DNA from: Acanthaster planci
Lineage: Eukaryota > Echinodermata > Asteroidea > Valvatida > Acanthasteridae
NCBI RefSeq assembly: GCF_001949145.1
Contig: NW_019091450.1
Coordinates: 491,082 to 505,046 of the forward strand
Length of the DNA: 13,965 nucleotides
Reading direction: 5' to 3'
Of this stretch, positions 1 to 7,080 are shown piece after piece (position 1 is the first letter of the stretch; each line of letters opens with the position of its first letter). Position numbers and translations under genes: made by a program. Below the pieces are notes generated by a model, which was given only the letters and a program-made list of their open reading frames with translations, made no database searches and was not told where the DNA came from.

Positions 1-344
1 ATGCAGGACTAATTTCACTTACTGCAATGGTAACCTGAGGTTTTAGGCTCAGAGCATAAACGGTCCCAAATTGTCATCAGTGTTTATGTAGTTGAGGTTT
101 TCCTTGATTTGGCTGAAAGCTGCCGGTTTGATAACAAATATAGTCCTTATTTACCGGGGTTTTTTTTAGCTCTGATTCGGCACTGTTTTCGTCTTCTGGG
201 TATAACTGGTTTGTTTTCATAGTATACAGAAATGGTCATATGAAATTTCCAGTGTTTGGCAATTTTCTGTCGAGTGGGAGCTCATTTATAAGTCTGGTCC
301 TTCGTAAATCTTGAAGCACAAGTGTTTTTCCCCTTCGTTTTCAG
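1..344. other. Intronic or upstream sequence before the first recognised exon
   Basis: No convincing exon is seen here. Because the exon at 345 starts in phase 1 and needs a preceding G-type split codon, this stretch is most likely intron of the EGF-repeat gene. Its last 70 bases (from about 274) resemble the intron segment at 1804-1888 that precedes a paralogous exon. The region ends in a good polypyrimidine tract and acceptor (tttttccccttcgttttcag). Confidence 0.6.
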
Positions 345-368
345 CCGATGAATACAGTCGTCCAATAA
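345..368 (+). CDS. Micro-exon a1 (24 nt), Tyr-rich linker unit ADEYSRPI
   Basis: Preceded by the acceptor tttttccccttcgttttcag and followed by gtaagtatctgg. In phase 1 it reads (G)CC GAT GAA TAC AGT CGT CCA ATA A, assuming the upstream exon supplies a G. It is the first of three homologous 24-nt exons (others at 1889 and 3484), all carrying the core D/E-Y-S-x-P-I. The length is a multiple of three with symmetric 1-1 phase, so skipping it would preserve the frame. Confidence 0.87.
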   Translation, partial: PMNTVVQ

Positions 369-3300
369 GTAAGTATCTGGTTTTACAAGATCTTTAATTA
401 TGTATATCAAAACATAATTCAATTACAAAACATCATGAAAGCACCCAAAATACACAGATGAACAATATGGATTAAGTAAACTTAATGAAGCTAGACAAAT
501 CATCCACGATTCTTCTGAATGCTTCAAAATTTCCTGTTTCGATTTCTTTTCAACAGTCAAGCCTTCGTATCCTTGTAAGTATATATACTAGAATAATTTT
601 CACTTTCCTCAATATATTTATTGATATTTTTGCGATTTATTAATAAATTAGGAACATGTTTCAAAGGACTGTCAAGTCTGTTTGGAAGATAAGTCGTTTG
701 AATCGGTAATGTAACAATAGTATACCGTTGTTACCGGATTAGCCTTTCCATTCGAAAGGCACAATACTTTTAATCGTTTGATTTTATGTTAATTTTTTGT
801 CATTTTCAGCGCACAGGGCTATTTTGATTTTTGTATTCTGGGACTCCGAACACAGTAGTTCCCAAAGTGCGTAGTAACAGATTTTAGTGAAATGTGGATT
901 TTCCAAGCAAACTCGGTTCGCTGATCAGCGCAACTGTGACAGTCAAAATGTGTTGAACGTGCTGAAAATTATATTTTGAAAGTCCAAGAAAAAAATCCTG
1001 GTCAGTTATCAAACTCCTTGCAAACAGCAGTCACTTTAGCAATGCTCTCTGCATAGCATTCACATTACTTCAAATGAGTAGGACCACAGCATCAAGCAAT
1101 ATAATCATAGAGGGAAAGATATAATTGCCTACTTTCACTTTTCCTGCTTTTTTTTTGACCTGTCACCAAATCGCCTTGTCCATTTTGAAAAACTAAAGAA
1201 AGATAATCGCGGTTCGATATTTATTCAGACTATTAACTTCATCAATGAGATTCCTGCATTGATTTGTACTCTATGTACAGACAACAGCTGCGAGTTGTGG
1301 TCTGCTTGGTGCGAGAATGGTGGAACATGCGTTCCTAATGGCCATTACGACTTCCGGTGTATATGTCCACCAGATTACTTCGGCAAGTACTGCGAATACG
1401 GTATGTAAGATGTCAATTTTTCTTTGCAGAACCACATAATGTTTTTTTTTATTTCTTTTAACGCTGAGTTAGGCAACAGACTATAATTCCTTATAAAATT
1501 ACGTGTACACAACTTATGAACAAGTAAAGGTCGATACCAGGTAGGAGAGCGACGACGGATACGCACAGACCTTCCTTCTAAGTAGACTGTAAAAATACAG
1601 CCAGAAATTAGTCTAAGAAATACGCAACACATTAGAGTGGTGAACATACTTTTCTTCGGTAAACAATGTGCAGGTCGAAGGTTTAGATACACTTGGACTG
1701 AAGGTGTTTAATCAACATTCCTGACCTTTTTGATTTGTGATACCATTATTCCCCAGTAGCTGATCAGCAATTGAACGTTGAGTTTTTGACCATTTTTTGT
1801 AACGTGGGAGCACCTGACTTGTATTAATATAACGTTGAGTTCTCCGACAATCTTTAAGCACGATTGCTTCATTTTGCTTTGTTTTCAGGCGGTGAATACA
1901 GCCATCCCATAAGTAAGTATCTTCTTTTACATTATATACAATTATTCATGTCCAAACTTATTCTCTAACCAAACACCAAACAAAGTACGATAAACATCAA
2001 ACATATTTTAGTAAATAAAAAAATCCAAAACAATTCACTAGAGAGCTTAACATTTTTCGTATCTCGATGTCTTTGTTTCCACAGTCGAGCCTTCGTACTC
2101 CTGTAAGTATATACGTATCATTTTTTTAATCTGATAAATTAGAAACAGTACATTGAGAGGCACAACTTAATTTTATCGTATATACTTTTAATCTTCAGTT
2201 TCTATACCATTTGTTTTCCTGTTTCCACACAGAGCTACATTGTTTTGATGTAATTAGGGCTATGCTTACCTCGCTTTTAAGATGTATTTGCATTTAGGCA
2301 CGCCTCTACGTCCAAATGTTTGATGTGCTTTTTTTTAACTAATCAATGTTTATTCATGGTTTATTTCTAACAGCTGAGGAGTACTCTCACGATTACGTGA
2401 CAGGTAACTTTTTTTCTGATCATCTATTGTTATTGAGGAGCTTTATGGTGGCGAATCAGGCCGTGTCCGTGTAGGGAACCTTGTGGCTACGGCTTGTCAT
2501 TTAGCTCGTTACATTTAACAGCTGTAACTGAAGACCAAGATTCTAAACCCACTTGTTCTTATAATTACCTGATCATTTCAGTGTTCGCGCACAGTAGGCC
2601 TACTACATAGCCAGGAGAGAGATCCCTCTGGTGACCGATTTTGGCGGAATGAAATTTTCAAAGCGAACCCAGGACTCTGATTAAGGAAAATTGATACTGT
2701 GCATGCTGGGATCTTAACTTTGAATTGGAGCTGGGCTTCAAATTGAGCAAAACAATGGGAAGCTTCAAATTACCGATAATCAGCGTTAACAACTCAATCG
2801 CTCTTTGCATGAAATACGATGCGTGGCGACGATTTTGACGAAATAAAACAAACTAAGAAAGAAACACGAACATCAACTGAGTCACGACCTCTGGAAAAAG
2901 ATTTATAGATCATGTCACATAGGCCCTATCGCAGACTGATTATTTGTTGTCACTTTTCTTGTCACTTTTTCAGGCAAGCCCGAACCCTCTGAATATCCAA
3001 GTATGTATGAAGAATTTCTTTTTATCATTTTAATTGGTACTTTGCAGACCTGTCTCTTTTTGCGAGATGTTGACAAATCCTAATGTTTTATTACTATTTT
3101 AGTAATCATTTTTAGAAAGTTTAAGGACGCAGGACAATACGGGTGGGTTCCGTCATTTGTACTGTAATGGAGGGATCCAAATACGACGCGTTTAGCATCG
3201 ATCTGCGCACTTCCGCGTTTGAAAACGAGGCTGTTTCACACACACCCAAACACACATCGACAACGGTGCAATGAGTTAAACACAATGCACTGTCAGCCAC

Positions 3301-4916
3301 AAAGAGAGTCTGTGCCTGCTGCTCACGATTCTTAGTTGTATTACGATTATACGATTGAAAGTAAGGAGTCAAGACACAAAATAAATACCGATAAAGGTAC
3401 GTTAAATGTAGACTTTTCAGGCTGCAAAGTTTGGTGGAAGAAATTCCTTAACCAAAATTACCTCTTTTAAACTACCTTTTCAGGTGGTGACTACAGCGAG
3501 CCCATAAGTAAGTACCCGCTATAACATGATCTGTGCGTATATGGGTCATTCCACGAGGTTGGTGCAGAATATGTGACGGTGTCCTTGGTACATAGGTAAC
3601 TTTTACCACCTGTCATGACCTGTAGAGTAGGTCGTTTGCTCTGTAAAAATAACACACACCTCTGTATTCAGCCTTGCAAGATGTATAAGTTTGAATCCAA
3701 ATTCAGGGAAATAGCTGTTCATTTTTATGGAACCCACGTAGCAAAGGACACCGTCACAAATTGTTCCCCAACCTTATGGAATGACCCATATTCATTTTCA
3801 CTTACATCACTAGGTAAGCGATATGAACAGTTTTAAATAAAGTAAACAATAATGGTTACAAAGTCTCAATAGTTTTTACCTGTTTGTGTTTTCCACAGTC
3901 GGGTCCTCGTTTCAATGTAAGTATACTTTTTAGTTTTGGTCCCATCTGTAGTAAAGATATTGATGTTATTTCATGAAAATATTAATAATTAATTGAATTA
4001 ACAATGTAATTACATAGTTAGAGATAACATCTGTGGGGGTTGGATATATTTCCCCCCTACATTTTGAACGGGGGATGGGCTACTGAATCACCACCCACTT
4101 TCCGTGATCAGAAAGCAAACAAGGTGCTACATGTACTACAAGTGAAGTATAGTGACTTTTCACAAAGGAGGGTCAGCTGATTGTTTCTACCTCCATTGAT
4201 TTGTGTTGCTTGCAATCTGATTTTCAGACAATGTCTGCGATTATTATGATTTGTGCCAAAACGGCGGGACCTGCGTTGCAACGGGCTTTGACATCGACTT
4301 CGAGTGTATCTGTCCACCGAGCTACTCTGGCTTTTTCTGCGAGAACGGTAATAATTGCTATTCTTAATCTTCTGCACCCCTCCATGATCGCACCTCAAAT
4401 GGGAGACTTTGAGACGGTGGTGGCCGCAGACAATTGCAAACCAGTTCTTTTTTCCACTATTACGCGTGCTCAGAACTATGCCCGCTTACTCAGATCAACG
4501 CCCACAGTGCTGAGAACTGGTAAACAGGACTTCTGTGTTTGCTACCACCACGTGTCTCAAAATCTCTCACTTTAGAGTTTCTTTAACCCTAACTCCCAAG
4601 GGTGTGTGCAAAATTATATCCAAATTGGAGGATTCAGGGCTGTTAGGGTTAAAACAAAAATCATGATGGTGCAAAGTTTCCGTTTTTGGCGTGTCCCGGT
4701 GAAAGAACCTTGTATTTTAAATGTATATCTTGCGGTATGGGTTGGAATAAATGGGTTTTTGATGATTTTTTCCCTGGAAGCCCATTCCGTGGGCACTCTC
4801 TCAATCTGTTACCTGACGTGTTCTATGAAAAATATTGTACTCTTCTTGTTTCAACAGCGGACACAACTAAACCCTTCTACGGTTCTATCTACCATGTCAT
4901 TAACAAAGTAAGTTAG
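345..4916 (+). CDS. EGF-repeat secreted/cell-surface protein, 3' part, assembled from micro-exons (5' end outside window)
   Basis: Chained coding exons: 345-368, 557-574, 1281-1400, 1889-1912, 2085-2102, 2374-2403, 2974-3000, 3484-3507, 3899-3916, 4228-4347 and 4858-4916. Every intron is GT-AG and every junction is phase 1. The spliced frame stays open for 160 residues to a TAG. Domain order: a Tyr-rich linker pair, EGF-like domain 1, five Tyr-rich linker units, EGF-like domain 2, and a short C-terminal tail. Both EGF domains have the six-cysteine spacing and a C-x-C-x(5)-G-x(2)-C ending. EGF modules of this kind are extracellular and mediate protein contacts in receptors and matrix proteins. 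No transmembrane segment is visible in the C-terminal part, so the protein may be secreted; the N-terminus and signal peptide are not in the window. The Tyr residues of the linkers usually follow Asp or Glu. I do not recognise the family and give no symbol. The frame continuity makes the chain secure; only the terminal exon choice is less certain. Confidence 0.88.
557..574 (+). CDS. Micro-exon b1 (18 nt), linker unit IKPSYP
   Basis: Flanked by ttcttttcaacag and gtaagtatatata. The split codon A|TC gives Ile, then Lys-Pro-Ser-Tyr-Pro, and the trailing T joins AC of the next exon to make Tyr. It is homologous to the 18-nt exons at 2085 and 3899. At 18 nt it is below the size most gene finders accept, so an automatic annotation is likely to miss it. 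Confidence 0.86.
1281..1400 (+). CDS. EGF-like domain 1 exon (120 nt)
   Basis: One exon encodes one complete EGF-like domain. The six cysteines are spaced C-x6-C-x5-C-x9-C-x-C-x8-C, with ENGGT between the second and third and PPDYFGKY between the fifth and sixth. The ending fits the EGF_1 signature C-x-C-x2-x-x2-G-x-x-C. No clear calcium-binding D-x-[DN]-E motif precedes the first cysteine, so it is probably a non-calcium-binding type. The acceptor is ctctatgtacag and the donor gtatgtaa; phase is 1-1. The length equals that of the second EGF exon at 4228, which supports duplication. Confidence 0.95.
1889..1912 (+). CDS. Micro-exon a2 (24 nt), linker unit GGEYSHPI
   Basis: Flanked by tttgctttgttttcag and gtaagtatcttc. 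Reads G|GC GGT GAA TAC AGC CAT CCC ATA A after the phase-1 G of EGF exon 1. Its flanking intron sequence resembles that of micro-exon a1 on both sides (shared gtgggagc, ctttaagcac-like and gtaagtatct...ttttac words), so exon and intron edges were duplicated together. Confidence 0.9.
   Translation, partial: AVNTAIP
2085..2102 (+). CDS. Micro-exon b2 (18 nt), linker unit IEPSYS
   Basis: Flanked by ctttgtttccacag and gtaagtatatac. A|TC GAG CCT TCG TAC TCC T gives Ile-Glu-Pro-Ser-Tyr-Ser. It differs from micro-exon b1 at only a few positions and shares the intron start gtaagtatata. The preceding intron is 172 nt, comparable with 188 nt in the first copy. Confidence 0.89.
2374..2403 (+). CDS. Micro-exon c (30 nt), linker unit SEEYSHDYVTG
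   Basis: Flanked by tttatttctaacag and gtaacttt. T|CT GAG GAG TAC TCT CAC GAT TAC GTG ACA G gives an acidic, Tyr-containing unit with two tyrosines, each directly after an acidic residue. It occupies the place where an EGF exon follows in the other two cassettes. Its EEYS core suggests it descends from an a-type 24-nt exon. Symmetric phase 1-1. Confidence 0.86.
2974..3000 (+). CDS. Micro-exon d (27 nt), linker unit GKPEPSEYPS
   Basis: Flanked by the strong acceptor ttgtcactttttcag and the donor gtatgtat. G|GC AAG CCC GAA CCC TCT GAA TAT CCA A gives a Pro/Glu-rich unit with one Tyr after Glu. The KPEPSEYP wording looks like a mix of the b-type (KPSYP) and a-type (EYS) units. Symmetric phase 1-1. 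Confidence 0.85.
3484..3507 (+). CDS. Micro-exon a3 (24 nt), linker unit SGDYSEPI
   Basis: Flanked by aactaccttttcag and gtaagtac. A|GT GGT GAC TAC AGC GAG CCC ATA A is the third copy of the 24-nt exon family, with Asp in place of Glu before Tyr. The following intron is longer than in the other copies because it carries a MITE-like element (3539-3791). Confidence 0.89.
   Translation: MVTTASP
3539..3791. mobile_element. MITE-like element with 48-bp terminal inverted repeats, inside an intron
   Basis: The left arm 3539-3586 (begins atatgggtcattcca) and the right arm 3744-3791 (ends tggaatgacccatat) are inverted copies, about 42 of 48 positions identical by eye. The interior of about 157 bp has no transposase. 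Removing the 253-bp element would shrink the host intron from 391 to about 138 nt, in line with the 188- and 172-nt introns of the two sister cassettes, which supports a later insertion. A TA-type target duplication is possible but not clear-cut. The open frame at 3615-3836 is mostly a by-product of this element. Confidence 0.8.
3899..3916 (+). CDS. Micro-exon b3 (18 nt), linker unit IGSSFQ
   Basis: Flanked by gtgttttccacag and gtaagtatactt. A|TC GGG TCC TCG TTT CAA T gives Ile-Gly-Ser-Ser-Phe-Gln. It is the most diverged of the 18-nt family: the central Pro and the Tyr of IxPSYx are replaced, Tyr by Phe. The phase, length and intron start are conserved. Confidence 0.84.
4228..4347 (+). CDS. 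EGF-like domain 2 exon (120 nt)
   Basis: Encodes a complete EGF-like domain with spacing C-x5-C-x5-C-x10-C-x-C-x8-C, including CQNGGTC and CPPSYSGFFC. It has the same exon length and 1-1 phase as EGF domain 1; one residue has shifted from the first to the third loop. The domain starts with Tyr-Asn-Val-Cys, made across the junction with the 18-nt exon, parallel to Tyr-Asn-Ser-Cys in domain 1. Acceptor: tctgattttcag; donor: gtaataat, which is acceptable but weaker than its neighbours. Confidence 0.95.
4403..4566. repeat. Imperfect foldback (inverted repeat) in the last intron, MITE-like
   Basis: The left arm 4403-4448 (gagactttgagac, then ggtggtgg, ending ccagttct) and the right arm 4513-4566 (agaactgg at the inner end, then accacca, then gtctcaaaatctc) are inverted copies with indels. 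The outer 13 bases match at 12 positions and the inner 8 are perfect. It lies in the intron after EGF exon 2 and has no coding content of its own. Probably an old non-autonomous element. Confidence 0.6.
4582..4653. repeat. Perfect 12-bp inverted repeat with telomere-like TTAGGGTTA arms
   Basis: TTTAACCCTAAC at 4582-4593 is the exact inverse of GTTAGGGTTAAA at 4642-4653, with a spacer of 48 bases. It lies in the same intron just after the foldback at 4403-4566. It may be a small transposon remnant; the telomere-like word occurs only once per arm, so it is not a telomeric array. Confidence 0.55.
4858..4916 (+). CDS. Terminal coding exon of the EGF-repeat gene, with stop codon
   Basis: Acceptor ttcttgtttcaacag. 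In phase 1 it adds Ala-Asp-Thr-Thr-Lys-Pro-Phe-Tyr and a further eleven residues ending Val-Ile-Asn-Lys-Val-Ser, then TAG at 4914-4916. The Tyr-containing tail resembles the linkers in style. The last codons GTA AGT TAG are also a near-perfect splice donor after AAA, so an alternative form ending this exon at 4907 (phase 0) is possible. The nearby poly(A) signal favours the terminal reading. Confidence 0.66.
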
Positions 4917-4994
4917 ACTGGTGGGTAAACTGGGCTTAATACACCGAGTCTGAAGAGTCTATGCAACCCATGGTCAAAACCAAAGCCCTTATAA

Positions 4995-5000
4995 AATAAA
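4995..5000 (+). terminator. Poly(A) signal AATAAA of the EGF-repeat gene
   Basis: A canonical AATAAA lies 79 bases after the TAG stop, and a T/GT-rich stretch (tttttaatctttgtttatgtc) follows about 20-40 bases later. This is the usual layout of an animal 3' processing site. It implies a short 3' UTR of roughly 100 bases and cleavage near 5010-5025. Confidence 0.62.
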
Positions 5001-5020
5001 TCACGTGTTTCAATCAAACT

Positions 5021-5341
5021 GATTTTTAATCTTTGTTTATGTCAAACGTAAATGATGCCTTTATGACCTTCATGAATTTCAATACTTATGGAGCAAAATG
5101 CGTTTCCATCCAAAGGAGAAAACTTCAATGTTGCACCGATTTGGGCGAGAACACTGCTGGAATTTGTGACGTTTTGCTCCATTAAAATTTCTTTTCTTTG
5201 GTAACAAGCAAACAAGCCTTACTTTCTCGGAAACAAGTTCAACTAGCAAGTGATTGGTTTACAGTTCAAATGGAAAAAATGCAACAGTCTTTCCCGAAGT
5301 GATCATTACTTTTGACTACATTGCCGTTACTTTGATTTCAA
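5021..5341. other. Intergenic sequence after the EGF-repeat gene
   Basis: No exon, RNA gene or repeat is recognised here. It starts after the predicted cleavage site and runs to the foldback element at 5342. Confidence 0.5.
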
Positions 5342-5519
5342 ACGGGCGACTAACTAAAGTGCGCCTCCGAGAGTTTGCAACGCGTGGGCCAATTACAATG
5401 CGCGAAATCTATCGACCCAATGCGCGTTCAGAAAGCGCATTGTCATGCAATCACAACGCGCATTGTGATTGGCCAACGCGATGCAAACTCTTCGAGGTGC
5501 ACTATTGTGAATCGCCCGT
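5342..5519. mobile_element. MITE-like foldback element with 63-bp inverted arms
   Basis: The left arm 5342-5404 and right arm 5457-5519 are inverted copies, about 53 of 63 positions identical by eye. The outer end is acgggcga and the inner end acaatgcgcg. The 52-base loop contains a second perfect 8-bp stem, caatgcgc at 5418-5425 with gcgcattg at 5435-5442, so the whole element can fold into a long hairpin. GC and CpG content are higher than in the flanks. No transposase and no clear target duplication are seen, so the superfamily is unknown. Short open frames overlapping it on both strands are by-products of the palindrome. Confidence 0.8.
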
Positions 5520-7050
5520 ATTGCAGCGAACATTACTACAATAATAAAGATTAGGTAAGCGCTGTTCAAATCATTAAAACCGTGACGACTCCTTACCCTT
5601 TTCCTCTTTCTTTTTGGCACATGCAGCGCAAATAAGCCGTGACATCACGTTATGGACCCCACTTCTGGCACTGAAAAACGCCTGATGAAGACACAACCCT
5701 GCGGCCTAACCAGCGTAGTTAGATAGCCAGGACGGCACTGTAATTATACCAAGGAAGAGAGTGAATGCTGTAATTTTGAGAAACAAAATTCTATATGTAA
5801 CATATGACAATTGGGGAGCCTCATTTCAGAAACTATTCTGGAAATCTAAAATTCTGTATGTAATGAGCGTCCAATATTGGACCATGCTTCGTAGCTATGT
5901 TATAGAGGATGAAAAGGTATCTGTGGCATAAATATCAAAAATTAAACCCATTCTTGAAGTTTTGTCGTTATGGAGCTATTGCCTGGTAGATGAGAAATCG
6001 CCATTAGAGAATGCATTTCACTATACGAAACTTTGTATCCGTCTATATTAAACTCTTGTGGGATATAATTTTAGCACATTCATGAGTTCACACATGAGGA
6101 ATATCTTCTTCTGGAAGATCATAAACAAGCGTCCTCATAAAATGAATGGAAACCTGATCCTATAAAAAAATTAAGTTACAAATGAACAGGCTAATGTACA
6201 CTCTGTACAAGGGGAACCATGAACGCTTCTCTTATATAACCTCATTGTGCTCGCTTTTAAACACCAAATCTGATGACTGCGTCATCAGAAAAGGAAATTA
6301 GGTGTGCTTGAAGCAAAGCCTGAAAGTTAAACAAAACGACAAAAGAATGCACAGAACTTCTATTCCTGTAGCGTATAAATCAAGGCTTACAATATGTGAT
6401 TATTTCAACAGCAAATGCTACTCCTTTGGAACCATATTTTTTGTATGGTGGCCGTAGATCACCCAAGGCAAACATTCTGGAGCCGACTGGAATCAGTAAA
6501 TTAGGAGAATACTAAGTTTACTGATCTACTTCTTCCTAACGTTAGAGTAGAGAGCCAAATGTCCATCTGACTACAAATAGGCTACTTATCGTCAATGTTT
6601 ATTTTCGTCATTTAACACGGATGAACCTATTCTGAATAATGAAGTTGTCAAATAAAGTCCTGGAAGAGCAAGCATAACGTAATGCTTCCAATTTGCTGAA
6701 ACTTTTTTGAAAGCTGTCAAGTCCTGTGCAACGAAAGAGATGACAACAATTCGCGTGGAAATCATCTTGGAGATCGAACAGGCCTCGCAAAACTCGCAGT
6801 GCAAAACCTAAGTCAAAACGGCATCATTTCAAGAAAAAAGATTGGCCTGTCTATGTCCAGATAAACTACAGTGGTCGGCGTGGCAGCATGTGACAAAAGG
6901 AAACTTTCCATACAGGCTGAAGAAAGAGCAATGGAGCCTTTCCCCCAGACTAACGATATCTATGTACCGACTGGATACTGCACCGATTCCAAGGGCTCGA
7001 GTACAGCAGTTTTTAGTCCCTATATCGTCCTTTGGGCTTTGAATGTATAG
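5520..7050. other. Intergenic sequence, no gene recognised
   Basis: AT-rich with no chain of splice-compatible exons on either strand. Small items only: a degenerate repeat-like stretch around 5670-5740 (cctgatgaagacacaaccctg) that resembles repeat tails common in invertebrates, and the palindrome at 6270-6288. The short open frames near 6592-7042 show no recognisable domain. Confidence 0.5.
6270..6288. repeat. 19-base palindrome CTGATGAC-TGC-GTCATCAG
   Basis: Perfect 8-bp arms around a 3-base centre. The half-sites TGAC/GTCA resemble bZIP (CRE/AP-1 type) half-sites with unusual spacing. It lies far from both genes, so a regulatory role is speculative; it may be chance or repeat debris. Confidence 0.4.
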
Positions 7051-7080
7051 CAGTGGCGTATCCAGCAGGGGTTGGGGCAG
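7051..7080 (+). mobile_element. Possible hAT-like transposon end (CAGTGGCGTATCCAGCAGGGG)
   Basis: The word CAGTGGCGTATCCAG followed by G-rich sequence resembles terminal sequences of non-autonomous hAT-type DNA transposons, which often begin CAGTGGCGGATCCAG. I did not find a matching inverted end or an 8-bp target duplicate of the preceding atgtatag, so this would be an isolated or decayed end. Confidence 0.35.

Noticed and set aside
171-200. A phase-compatible 30-nt candidate exon after ttttttttag and before gtataact
   Set aside because: It would encode SLIRHCFRLL-like sequence with a lone cysteine and no Tyr/acidic linker pattern. The acceptor context and donor are weaker than those of the accepted exons, and such matches occur by chance.
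810-870. Acceptor-like cattttcag in the intron before EGF exon 1
   Set aside because: The frame that follows reaches a stop without any good donor and has no similarity to the other exons.
3411-3440. Possible exon after gacttttcag (gctgcaaag...)
   Set aside because: Only weak donors (gtttgg, gtggaa) follow. It adds an odd cysteine and is not needed to keep the reading frame between the 27-nt and 24-nt exons.
3615-3836. 73-codon open frame in the intron of micro-exon cassette 3
   Set aside because: Most of it lies inside the MITE-like element and its right inverted arm; no domain is recognisable.
5254-5620. Overlapping open frames on both strands at the foldback element
   Set aside because: They mirror each other because of the palindrome and have no domain.
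5670-5710. CCTGATGAAGAC stretch as a hammerhead ribozyme core
   Set aside because: The CTGATGA box is present, but no GAAA box or closing stems follow in the right place. At most it is a decayed repeat tail.
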